From positions 1 to 64,000 of the forward strand of contig NZ_JAAKDW010000012.1 of the NCBI RefSeq assembly GCF_011038845.1: a stretch of DNA of 64,000 bases. The letters are read 5' to 3'. This document shows, piece after piece, positions 36,324 through 44,681 of this stretch. Numbering within the stretch: the first letter of the stretch is position 1; each line of letters begins with the position of its first letter. This DNA comes from Enterococcus sp. ZJ1622 (GTDB lineage Bacteria; Bacillota; Bacilli; Lactobacillales; Enterococcaceae). The notes beneath the pieces were generated by a model, which searched no databases, was not told the origin of the DNA, and saw only the letters and a list, made by a program, of their open reading frames with translations. The translations under genes were made by a program, and so were the position numbers.

Positions 36324-38396
36324 CTATTTAAAAATATTTTCTGCGCCAATGAAAACACTGGTTGTATCTAACATACCATTAGTATATGGAGTGAAAGCAT
36401 GGCTGATACCTGCTAAAGTTTGTTTTTCATATAATAGATTGGCGTTGTGTCCGGGGCTATCTTTCCAACCTAACATGGCAACAGAGGAACTATTATTCAA
36501 TAAAGTATCGACGTAGTAATAATATGCAGTAATATTTTCCCCAGTTCCGCCATAACAGCCCAAACTGTCAAGAAGGTCTTGGAAAGTGCCCCCCTCTGGA
36601 CGATAATGACTAAAGTTTGTTTGAATCTCCTGTGCGCGGATATCTGCGGCTTTTTGGACGATATCGTTGAATTGCATTTGTCCAACGCCGTTTTGTTGGC
36701 GATAATTGTTTAACCATTCCAATTCTTTTTGTCGCACTTGATTGTTTAGTTCTTCCAAAGTGATGTGTTTATATTTGAACGTAATGGTTTTGTTTTGCTG
36801 GATATCACTAATAGAACGAGAACCGTCAGTTGTATTATCAGAAACAGTTGGATCATCGTTACTACACAAAAAATAATTTTGGTCGGACATGTTTTTCCAA
36901 GGTGTAGAGAAGTTTTCACCTTCGTAAACATTTTTGGCTTCTGTTGAAAGCACAGCGTTCGTATCTATGTCTACGTGATTCACAGTGACAGTGTATTGAT
37001 GTGTATATCCAAAGCCAACGTCTTGATTTGAAGTGACATTATCTAATGTGACTGTAGCGTTTGGCGTATCTCTTGGATCTAAAATATATCCATTAAATAC
37101 TGGAGCTTGGATTGTGATACTTTGTCCATGCCGAACATTTTCTACATTTCGATTATGTTGATTATTAATCAGATAATCACTTGTGTAATTATCTGTACAG
37201 CGAATAAAGACTTGATGAACTTCATCGTATGAAAAAGTAATAGTTGTATTGGTATCTATTTTTTTACTTTGAGTAGTTGCTCCAGTTATTTCGTAACTGA
37301 AATTATTGGTAGTATCATTATCGTCGTATTTAAACGCTTTTGCTTGGGCAGTATAAGTAGTACCTGCTTTGACCGTTGCTTGCTCTGTCGCGATCGTTTG
37401 CCCCGTTTGTGCGTCTACGTGGTTCACTGTAACGGTATAATTCACTGGTTTAGGTTTATGAGTTAATCCTTTATACGCTGTTTCTAATTTATTTTTCGCG
37501 TCATTGACTTGGCTTTGTGTCGCTTTTGTATTGTCGAGGACAGTTTTCGCATGATTCAAAGCTGTTTGGAAAGGTGTCCAAGTAGCGTCCGTGTAATCGC
37601 CTTTTGCGATTCCTTTGACTTGATTGTAAAGGGATTGCAAGGCGTTTTTATTTACTGTTGGAGCTGGATTTTTCCTTAGGTTTTTGTACGCTGAATCTAA
37701 CTGATTTTTTGCTGTGTCTACTTGTTTTTGATTAGCTTTTGAATTATCTAACACATGTTTTGCATTTGTAAGTGCATTTTGGAAATTTTTCCAACTAGCA
37801 TTGGTATAGTTATTGTTTTTCGTGCGACTGACACTGGTGTATAACGCTTGTAAAGCGGATTTGTTTACCTTAGGAGTAGAAGCGTCATCTGCTCCGTACC
37901 ACCCAACACCTTCGTATTTCCAGCCGTAGTTTTTGGTGAGCCATTGTACTTCTTTCCAACTACTAGTGTAGTGGTGAGAACCGCTAGTGACACCTTTTAG
38001 GAAAAGGCGATAGACAGGATGATTGTTTTTATTGGCAGAACGCCACGCAGGCCCTTCATACGTCCAGCCATAGTTTTTGGTTAACCATTTGACTTCGTTC
38101 CAGCTTGCAGTGTAGTGGTGATCTCGCAAGCCTTTATTATAAAGACGATAGACTAATTTTCCTGTATTAGTTGGGGCTTTCCATGCAGGGCCTTCGTAGT
38201 TTCCCCAATGAATTTTAACTAAGTGATCTCGTTCTTTGGTACTGGAAGTATAAAAGTGTTCATGGTTATTGGGATTATATAATCGATACATGACTACTGT
38301 GGAATCGGCGTCTACGTGAGTAGACAAAGCGACACTACTCATAAAAAAACCGGTTAATAATGATGAAAATAAACAAATTTTACTTAACTTTTTCAT
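36324..38396 (-). CDS. Secreted multi-domain surface protein with CAP (SCP/PR1) domain
   Basis: 690 residues. Signal peptide 1-31. Three ~45-residue repeats (YRLYNxxxxxHHYTSSxxEVxWLxKNYGWxYEG) cover ~38-175. Two FIVAR-type domains (NALQSLYNQV and TQSQVNDAKNKLETAYKGL) span ~185-320, and MucBP-like repeats (YTVTVNHVDAQTG, YTVTVNHVDIDT) ~325-545. A C-terminal CAP domain with WLNNYRQQNG, FSHYRPEGG, GENI and SPGHNANLL covers ~555-690. There is no LPXTG. The start is ATG 38396, 7 nt after AAAGGAG; ATG 38402 is too close. It overlaps the end of the upstream TnpA-like gene and is probably co-transcribed with it. It likely acts in adhesion or surface interaction. Confidence 0.85.
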   Translation of the reverse strand: MKKLSKICLFSSLLTGFFMSSVALSTHVDADSTVVMYRLYNPNNHEHFYTSSTKERDHLVKIHWGNYEGPAWKAPTNTGKLVYRLYNKGLRDHHYTASWNEVKWLTKNYGWTYEGPAWRSANKNNHPVYRLFLKGVTSGSHHYTSSWKEVQWLTKNYGWKYEGVGWYGADDASTPKVNKSALQALYTSVSRTKNNNYTNASWKNFQNALTNAKHVLDNSKANQKQVDTAKNQLDSAYKNLRKNPAPTVNKNALQSLYNQVKGIAKGDYTDATWTPFQTALNHAKTVLDNTKATQSQVNDAKNKLETAYKGLTHKPKPVNYTVTVNHVDAQTGQTIATEQATVKAGTTYTAQAKAFKYDDNDTTNNFSYEITGATTQSKKIDTNTTITFSYDEVHQVFIRCTDNYTSDYLINNQHNRNVENVRHGQSITIQAPVFNGYILDPRDTPNATVTLDNVTSNQDVGFGYTHQYTVTVNHVDIDTNAVLSTEAKNVYEGENFSTPWKNMSDQNYFLCSNDDPTVSDNTTDGSRSISDIQQNKTITFKYKHITLEELNNQVRQKELEWLNNYRQQNGVGQMQFNDIVQKAADIRAQEIQTNFSHYRPEGGTFQDLLDSLGCYGGTGENITAYYYYVDTLLNNSSSVAMLGWKDSPGHNANLLYEKQTLAGISHAFTPYTNGMLDTTSVFIGAENIFK

Positions 38397-38838
38397 TGAC
38401 ATACTCCTTTAGGTGTGTTTCGGGTTTATCTACAACATTACCGAAGCGTTTCGGTAGGTTGGAAATGAATTCTGCTGCTTCTTTATGTGGAAAGGATTGT
38501 TTTGTTGATACAAGAAATGCTTGTGTCCAGAAATTCCGTATGTTAGCAAATTGTTTGAACTCCTTTCGTAAAATTTGTGTCTCTTTTTTTAACTTTGCCA
38601 TAATAAAGCGTGGGCTTTGGTTGGGAGAGACAACGACGGTGATACGAATATGCTCTGGATAAATTTCAAGGTAACGGATCTGGAAACCATGTTTTTTACA
38701 GGTTTGTCGGATCAATTCGGCTGTACGATTTTTCACTTCTTCGTTTTTAAATACTTTTCTTCGTACTTTGGTTGAAAAAGCAAAATGAAACTGGATAAAA
38801 TGAGTGACAAATTTATCTTTCATATATATATCGTTCAT
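38380..38838 (-). CDS. IS200-like TnpA (Y1 transposase) relative with lost catalytic residues
   Basis: 152 residues aligned end to end with IS200/IS605 TnpA: HFAFSTKVRRKVF at ~17-29 corresponds to the HxVxSTKYRRKV signature and IRYLEIYPEHIRITVVV to the xxPDHVHLLV region. The HUH motif reads EHIR instead of HVH, so the second His is gone. The helix expected to hold the catalytic Tyr reads AAEFISNLPKR, with Phe in place of Tyr. The gene is otherwise intact and its end overlaps the start of the CAP-domain gene by 17 nt. No IS ends or tnpB are seen. It is a candidate domesticated DNA- or RNA-binding protein. Confidence 0.75.
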   Translation of the reverse strand: MNDIYMKDKFVTHFIQFHFAFSTKVRRKVFKNEEVKNRTAELIRQTCKKHGFQIRYLEIYPEHIRITVVVSPNQSPRFIMAKLKKETQILRKEFKQFANIRNFWTQAFLVSTKQSFPHKEAAEFISNLPKRFGNVVDKPETHLKEYVNEKVK

Positions 38839-38945
38839 GTGTTTATTTTATCGCTAAATAAACAGGTAAAATTCCGTAAAAACATGTTAACGAGAAAAGA
38901 AAAAAGAAAAAAAATAATTGTGTTATTAAGGAGGAAAAATAACAA

Positions 38946-39116
38946 ATGATAAGATTCGAAGAGAAGAAAGGAAACATACAGATTAGAGATCCCTGTTTTT
39001 AGTGGAGCAAGGATATAGTAAATCAATTTGAAGCGGATTCTTCGTTTCATAATGGAAAGAGCAAAAAATTATTAGGAAGGAGAAAAAATAAGGACGAAAT
39101 CATGTTTGTTTTTTGA
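38946..39116 (+). pseudogene. Short broken reading frame with strong ribosome binding site
   Basis: ATG 38946 follows AAGGAGG with 9-nt spacing. The frame runs 18 codons to TAG (39000-39002), then continues open in the same frame for 37 more codons (WSKDIVNQFEADSS...) to TGA 39116. It may be a remnant, or a small gene with one amber codon. The rest of 38839-39155 is AT-rich with no other gene and probably holds the promoters of the TnpA-like gene and the transfer genes. Confidence 0.3.
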
Positions 39117-39155
39117 TATATTAAACTCAAAAAATGAATGGGGTAGATTGGTACT

Positions 39156-39356
39156 ATGAATAAAATTATTCCTTTATTATTAGTTCTTTTTGTAGGAGAA
39201 CTTTTCATGAGACATGTAGGAACGATTCACTTAAATATTTTTTTGTTTTTAGTTATTTTGGCACTATGTTTCATTTTTTGGCGTTTACTACTCTCTCTAG
39301 TTGTTTCAGTGGTGAAATTCATAGTAGGATTATTTTTTATCAATCTATTCAAATAA
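39156..39356 (+). CDS. Small two-helix membrane protein of the transfer region
   Basis: 66 residues, almost wholly hydrophobic (LLLVLFVGELF, FLFLVILALCFIFW, VVKFIVGLFFINLF). It is not recognised. A terminator follows immediately. It may be the first gene of the transfer operon. Confidence 0.5.
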   Translation: MNKIIPLLLVLFVGELFMRHVGTIHLNIFLFLVILALCFIFWRLLLSLVVSVVKFIVGLFFINLFK

Positions 39357-39361
39357 AAAGT

Positions 39362-39393
39362 AAGGATCGATGAATTATCATCGATCTTTTTTT
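39362..39393 (+). terminator. Intrinsic terminator within the transfer region
   Basis: A perfect 9-bp stem GATCGATGA/TCATCGATC with an ATTA loop and T7. Confidence 0.85.
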
Positions 39394-39411
39394 GTTCAAG
39401 GAGGAATCATC

Positions 39412-39612
39412 ATGGCAAAAGCCAAAACGCCATTTGAAAAGGCCGCATCTAAAATTTTAGAACGTCGTGGTATTTCTGATACACAATGGAAACAAGAAGT
39501 TCTTGAAAAAGCACAATTTGATCTGTTGCGGGGAAAAGACAAGGACTTAGAAGGATATATCTATCAACGTGAACGTGAAAAACTTGTATTCGATGAAATT
39601 ATTAAACATTAA
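39412..39612 (+). CDS. Small conserved-type transfer-region protein
   Basis: 66 residues from ATG 39412 (AGGAGG 9 nt upstream); an in-frame ATG at 39370 lies inside the terminator and is unlikely. It is a soluble helical, charged protein (FEKAASKILERRGISDTQWKQEVLEKAQ). Not recognised. It lies 17 nt before the VirB2-like gene and is likely part of the secretion operon. Confidence 0.6.
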   Translation: MAKAKTPFEKAASKILERRGISDTQWKQEVLEKAQFDLLRGKDKDLEGYIYQREREKLVFDEIIKH

Positions 39613-39629
39613 AAGGAGCGAACAATCTT

Positions 39630-39932
39630 ATGTTTGAATCAATCACAATGAAATTTTTAACTCAACCGAAAGTAGTAGCGGCGGTTGATATTTTTCGAGC
39701 CTTACAAAGTGCAGCCACTAGTTTAAAAAACAATCTAATGATTTTTGCCGCTGTTGCGGCTGTTGCCTCTATTGTTCTTGGGGGGATTTTCTTCTTCTTT
39801 GGCCGAAAAGGAGCTGAAAACGGGAAAACCCATGTCGGTTATGTATTGTTGGGGGTAGGAGTTATTTTAGCAGCTGGTTCTATTGTATTTTCAATGTTCT
39901 CAATGTTTGGACAAACGCCACAAGGATTATAA
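39630..39932 (+). CDS. VirB2/TrbC-like small membrane protein (type IV secretion)
   Basis: 100 residues with two transmembrane helices (NLMIFAAVAAVASIVLGGIFFFF at ~36-58 and VGYVLLGVGVILAAGSIVFSMF at ~69-90) separated by a short basic loop (GRKGAENGK). This is the layout of VirB2-type pilin-like components of Gram-positive conjugation systems. Position before the coupling protein and VirB6-like genes supports it. No signal peptide is evident, as usual for Gram-positive versions. Family by topology and context only. Confidence 0.6.
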   Translation: MFESITMKFLTQPKVVAAVDIFRALQSAATSLKNNLMIFAAVAAVASIVLGGIFFFFGRKGAENGKTHVGYVLLGVGVILAAGSIVFSMFSMFGQTPQGL

Positions 39933-39943
39933 AAAATAAAATG

Positions 39944-39984
39944 AAGGAGTAAAAAGTACTTACATACTTTTTACTCCTTTTTTA
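39944..39984 (+). terminator. Intrinsic terminator within the transfer region
   Basis: AAGGAGTAAAAAGTA pairs perfectly with TACTTTTTACTCCTT, loop CTTACA, followed by T5. Confidence 0.85.
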
Positions 39985-40002
39985 TGAAAGGTGCGAATAT
40001 GA

Positions 40003-42066
40003 ATGTATTTTACGATTGTGGGGAATACAAAAAGAGAGAAAGAGTTAATGAAAAAAGCAATGAAGGAACTAGGAAAGCGTCCTTCTTTTTTACCGAAAAC
40101 TATTAAATATTCTGTCATTGAAACAGAAGAACAGTTACATGTGTTAGGAAAAGTACTGGAACAAGAAAATCAGTCTTCTGTTAATTTGAGCCTCACGTTA
40201 CATGATACAGAAGGAAAAATAGAGAAAGCTGGTACAGAATACATTTTTGGCCCAATGGATTATCAAATCTCAGAAGGTTTCTATCCTACATTGATGGATT
40301 TAATCCGTCTTGATGTGTTTAAAGAAACGGATGAAACCATGAGTGTAGAAGAGTCTTATCGAAACGAAAAACTTTTACAAGTTTTAGAAGAAGAGTTAGA
40401 GAGAGACCAACTGAAAGATAGTCAAGTAAGTAAAAGCGAGGGAAATGAAGAAGCACCATGGGAACGGCCAATCTTTCCAAAAGATGAACCAAAAGAAAAA
40501 GGGCTAGTAAATGATAGCGAAGAGGTTGACATTCCGACTCAGAAATTGATATTTGAGGAAGAGAACGAAGTGAGGAATCAATTGGATGGCGATCCTTTTG
40601 AAGAAACAATGCAGGATGAAGAGACGGCCAAAGTAGAAATTGATCCAGTTGAAGCTATTGAAGAGCCAACATGGACTGAAGGGGATTCTCAGGAGTATAT
40701 CGAGCCACTTATTAGTGAAGAAGTAGAGAAAAATGAAATAGAGATACAAAAGGCAACAGTGTTTGATTATATTTTGGATCAATATCCACCAGAACATGAG
40801 TGGATGAAAGAAAAAAATAAATTGTTTTTAAATGAGCTTTATTCGAAGTATCAATTACCTCAAACCTATCAAGCTTTTCTAGAGAGTAAAGAAGAATTGA
40901 TCTCACAGGGAAAAGGCACGCTTTTAGAACAGTTAGAGTCTGTCCAATCAATAAATTGGCATGAGCTTGCACAAGAAGATTTATTAGCCACCTTTGAAGA
41001 ACGCCAACAGGAAACAGATCAAGAAATTAATGAGTATGCGACGGAACAGTCGTCGAATTGGGAGAAAGCCAAAGAGGAATTAACTAGAGAAGAAGAGCGA
41101 GTGATTGAAGAAGAAGTACAAAAAATTAAAGACCGCTACGAAAAGAAACGCGATCATGCGTATGCCTTGTGTGTCGAAAAGATTAATCACTTTACTCAGA
41201 CGAATCAAGAAGCGTTATCGAAAGAAAAAGAAAACTTATTAAAAGAACGTACAAGAGAACGAAAAGAAGAATTTTACCGAGGCTTGCGTACAGATAAGTT
41301 AAAGATTAGCAAAGAATTAAATGAGCAATTGAATCAACTCTATCAAACAACGACAGAAGTTCTTACGGAAAAACATGAACAGATCCAGCAAGAATTACAA
41401 ACACAAATTCCAAAATGGAAAAAAGAGTATGAAATTTACCAACAAAAATTGAAAGAACAAGAAGAAAAACAACGGCAAAAAGAAAAAGAGCGTAAACAAT
41501 TCGAATTAAAGAAACGTGAACAGGATCTTGCTGAACAAAAAATGGCAATAGAAAAACAACGGTTAGAGCAAGAAAAGGAAAAAGAAGCAGCTGCTCGTAA
41601 GGAACGTCAAGAACAAATGGATACATTGCGACAAGCACAGTTAAATTATCTATCACAACCTCAACCTACGCCTTTAGTAGCTACTGTTCAAACGCCAGTG
41701 AACAACCAAACAAATTCAACTTCTTCACCACAGCGTTCCTTTAACGGATGGATGGTGGGATGTATTGCAAGTTTAAGCTTGCTTCTAGGTGGAGGAACCG
41801 TATTTGCTTTTAATCATATCACTCAATCTTCACAGGCTGATTCTGTAGCCACAACGGCGTCAATAAAGGAAGAAGCTCAGGAACAAGCAAGAAAAAAGTA
41901 TGAACAACAATTGGAAGAATTATTGAATCGTACCAATCAGTCAATAATCGATTCAAGTGAGGAAAGCAGTAAAGAGCGTGATTCTAGTAAAAAGAAAGAA
42001 GGATCAAGCGATTCAACGGCACAATCAAATTCCTCCGAAAGTTCAAAACCAAATGAGGTGAAATAA
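40003..42066 (+). CDS. Large coiled-coil membrane protein of the conjugation system
   Basis: 687 residues: an N-terminal globular domain (~1-105), an acidic linker (~115-245) and a long E/K/Q-rich coiled coil (~330-545). A single transmembrane helix (GWMVGCIASLSLLLGGGTVFAF, ~580-601) leads to a Ser/Lys-rich tail. It is not a family I can name. Its position directly before VirD4, whose ATG overlaps its stop codon, suggests a role at the cytoplasmic face, perhaps recruiting the relaxosome to the coupling protein. That is inference. Confidence 0.65.
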   Translation: MYFTIVGNTKREKELMKKAMKELGKRPSFLPKTIKYSVIETEEQLHVLGKVLEQENQSSVNLSLTLHDTEGKIEKAGTEYIFGPMDYQISEGFYPTLMDLIRLDVFKETDETMSVEESYRNEKLLQVLEEELERDQLKDSQVSKSEGNEEAPWERPIFPKDEPKEKGLVNDSEEVDIPTQKLIFEEENEVRNQLDGDPFEETMQDEETAKVEIDPVEAIEEPTWTEGDSQEYIEPLISEEVEKNEIEIQKATVFDYILDQYPPEHEWMKEKNKLFLNELYSKYQLPQTYQAFLESKEELISQGKGTLLEQLESVQSINWHELAQEDLLATFEERQQETDQEINEYATEQSSNWEKAKEELTREEERVIEEEVQKIKDRYEKKRDHAYALCVEKINHFTQTNQEALSKEKENLLKERTRERKEEFYRGLRTDKLKISKELNEQLNQLYQTTTEVLTEKHEQIQQELQTQIPKWKKEYEIYQQKLKEQEEKQRQKEKERKQFELKKREQDLAEQKMAIEKQRLEQEKEKEAAARKERQEQMDTLRQAQLNYLSQPQPTPLVATVQTPVNNQTNSTSSPQRSFNGWMVGCIASLSLLLGGGTVFAFNHITQSSQADSVATTASIKEEAQEQARKKYEQQLEELLNRTNQSIIDSSEESSKERDSSKKKEGSSDSTAQSNSSESSKPNEVK

Positions 42067-44681
42067 TGCGCGTTCGAGAAACAACGAAACGAAAAGACAA
42101 ACATTTTCATTTAGGAAAAAAGAAATATTTCTCACATTTTTATCGCTATGCACCAGCAGGTGAAAGATTACCAGGTAAGCATGATAAGCGAGTCAAACAA
42201 AAACTAATGTATAGTGGTTTAATCTATCTTCCTTTAGATTATTTAGTGACAAGAATACCTGAAGCTTTCAGTCGATTTGAAACCATTCAAGGAAGCCTAC
42301 AAGGCACGAATCTTTTTCAGTTACAGGAAATGCCGCAGCTCTTTCATTTTGATTCAGCTGGTTTTTGGAATCCTTTGACCCCAACAACAAGTTTAGGAAC
42401 ACGATTAGTTGTTTCCACCATTTGTGTTGTTCCAGCTGTACTTATGGGATTGAAAATGGATATGTGGTTTCGCCCGTTAGCAGATGGACAAAAAGGGGAT
42501 AATCGGTTAATGACACTAAAAGAAATCCAACAGATCTATCCTCAGATACCAAATACGAAAGGTTCTTTTCCTGGATATGGTGGTATTCCTATCACTCACT
42601 ATAAAAAGTACTGGTATATCCAAACAGATACTGTTAACACTTGTATTGTTGGTACTTCTCGATCAGGTAAAGGACAGATTGAAGTTTTAGCGACTATTGA
42701 TAATTTGTCTCGTGCAGAAAGACAAAGTTCAATGGTTGTCAATGATCCTAAAAATGAGTTGTATGTAGCCAGCAAAGATGAATTGGAAGCAAGAGGCTAT
42801 GATGTTTATGCTTATAATCTGACAGAACCGTTACAGTCAATGAGTGATAATCCGTTGGCTCTAATTGTGAAATATTGGCAACGAGGTGACGTAGATACCG
42901 CAACGCAGCTAGCCAATACATTTACCAATACGATTTACTATGACGCCAATGCTTCAGACAACAAATACTTTAATGAAAACGCGCAGAAAGCTGTCAATGC
43001 GCTTATTTTTGCGTTGTTAGAACAAGCAGATCAGACAGGGGATTATTCCAAATTAACCCCCAATAATCTCGTTGAGCTTCTTTCTGAGATTGGCGGTTTT
43101 AATTATTATCCAGATCCAGACAATGAATTCAAACAGTTAAATGCCTTAGATGAATTTATGAACCAGTTGCCACCTGGAAATTTAGCAAAAAAACAATATG
43201 GAGCGACGAAAATTGGCTCTGATAAAGCGAAGGGGAATATTTTATCGACAGCTATCACAGGATTGAATCCATTTACCCTAACAAAAATTGCGAAAATGAC
43301 TTCACAATCAACTATCGACTATAAGTCAGTCGGCTTTCCAAAATATTTGGATCTCAAATTGCATGAAAGTCTATTAAATCAACGAATTAGCATAGAATTT
43401 TATCATAAGGGGACGAAATTCCATGAAGAACGTGTCAAGGTAGGTTATAAAGGATTTTGTGAAATCAATTTTGATTGTCATTTAGAGCAAGGGGATCATG
43501 TTTGTTTAAAATATGATCACCAAGGAAAAGAATATGTGGCCTGGTATGAGTTCTCTCAAAAAGTATTGAAAGATGAAACGGGCAAAATCGTCTATCGAAA
43601 AAAACGGGGAGAAACGCATTTGCCAGAATGGGAAAAAGAAGCGGTTCTCACACTGGATGAAAGGAAAAGTAACTTACTAGTAGAAGCTATTCGGATGCAT
43701 TATACCGATAAACCAATGGCTATTTTTATGTTAACGCCTGATTATGATCCATCGAACCATATCATTGTGAGTATTTTTCTTAGTCAGTTGTATAAAGAAT
43801 TATCTACACAATGTGTTAAGACCAAAGGGGATAAATGTCACCGTAGAATTCATTTCATTTTAGATGAATTCGGAAATATGCCTGCAATGGACAACATGGA
43901 AGGAATCATGACGGTTACAGCTGGGCGAAACATGTTGTGGGATCTGTTTATTCAATCTTATCAACAGTTAACTGCAAAATATGGGGAACAAAATGCAGCG
44001 ATTATCAAGGAAAACTGTCAGACACATCTCTATATTATGTCGACAGACGATAATACCATTGAAGAATTTTCTAAGAAGGTTGGAAATAAAACTGTTGAAC
44101 AGGAAAATAGTACGATCAATGCGTTAGGTATGAATACTCATATCAATCGCAATGTTGATTCTGATCGTATTTTAACACCTGAACGTATTTCAACCTTCTT
44201 AGAAGGGGAAACGATTGTACTCGCCCCATTAAAGAGAAAAGATTTGAAAGGGAACAAAATAAGACCCTATCCTATTTTTAATTCTGAAAAAACAAATAGT
44301 CCTTATGCTTATCAGTATCTTGAAGATTTCGATACCTTAGGGCGAACCATTCATGATATCGATATTTATTGTACTCATGCAGATCTAGATTTGAATGAAT
44401 TGCAGATTGATTATGATTATTTCTTATCAGATGAATATGCTAGAGATCTCTATCATGGACTGCATGAACAATTGGAAGAAAAAAACGAAGAAAATATGTT
44501 TTATAAAATCGTTCAGTCTCTTGAGAATGAGACGTCCAAAAAATTGTTAATTCAATTTTATGAAGAACAAGAGACGGATCGTTTTCAAGAATATGTTGAA
44601 AAGTTGGTCAAGAATCAAGAGATTTCAGAAATGATTGGGAAACGCTTGTTGTGGGAAGCAGAAAAGGTGGTGAAAGAATGA
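42066..44681 (+). CDS. VirD4/TraG-type coupling protein (T4CP)
   Basis: The ATPase that couples relaxase-DNA to the secretion channel. 871 residues. N-terminal membrane region with helices near ~58-75 and ~115-140. Walker A is in GTSRSGKGQIEV (~195-206) and Walker B in FILDEFGNMPAMDNM (~598-612). Typical TAGRNMLWDLFIQSYQQL follows. Between Walker A and B sits an extra ~110-residue beta-rich segment (~430-540, from DLKLHESLLNQ to KRGETHLPEW) absent from short T4CPs. It starts at ATG 42066, overlapping the previous stop. Confidence 0.93.
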   Translation: MRVRETTKRKDKHFHLGKKKYFSHFYRYAPAGERLPGKHDKRVKQKLMYSGLIYLPLDYLVTRIPEAFSRFETIQGSLQGTNLFQLQEMPQLFHFDSAGFWNPLTPTTSLGTRLVVSTICVVPAVLMGLKMDMWFRPLADGQKGDNRLMTLKEIQQIYPQIPNTKGSFPGYGGIPITHYKKYWYIQTDTVNTCIVGTSRSGKGQIEVLATIDNLSRAERQSSMVVNDPKNELYVASKDELEARGYDVYAYNLTEPLQSMSDNPLALIVKYWQRGDVDTATQLANTFTNTIYYDANASDNKYFNENAQKAVNALIFALLEQADQTGDYSKLTPNNLVELLSEIGGFNYYPDPDNEFKQLNALDEFMNQLPPGNLAKKQYGATKIGSDKAKGNILSTAITGLNPFTLTKIAKMTSQSTIDYKSVGFPKYLDLKLHESLLNQRISIEFYHKGTKFHEERVKVGYKGFCEINFDCHLEQGDHVCLKYDHQGKEYVAWYEFSQKVLKDETGKIVYRKKRGETHLPEWEKEAVLTLDERKSNLLVEAIRMHYTDKPMAIFMLTPDYDPSNHIIVSIFLSQLYKELSTQCVKTKGDKCHRRIHFILDEFGNMPAMDNMEGIMTVTAGRNMLWDLFIQSYQQLTAKYGEQNAAIIKENCQTHLYIMSTDDNTIEEFSKKVGNKTVEQENSTINALGMNTHINRNVDSDRILTPERISTFLEGETIVLAPLKRKDLKGNKIRPYPIFNSEKTNSPYAYQYLEDFDTLGRTIHDIDIYCTHADLDLNELQIDYDYFLSDEYARDLYHGLHEQLEEKNEENMFYKIVQSLENETSKKLLIQFYEEQETDRFQEYVEKLVKNQEISEMIGKRLLWEAEKVVKE

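Noticed and set aside
38380-38838. An active IS200/IS605 insertion sequence
   Set aside because: HUH and Tyr residues are missing, no subterminal hairpins or tnpB were seen, and the gene is coupled to the next one.
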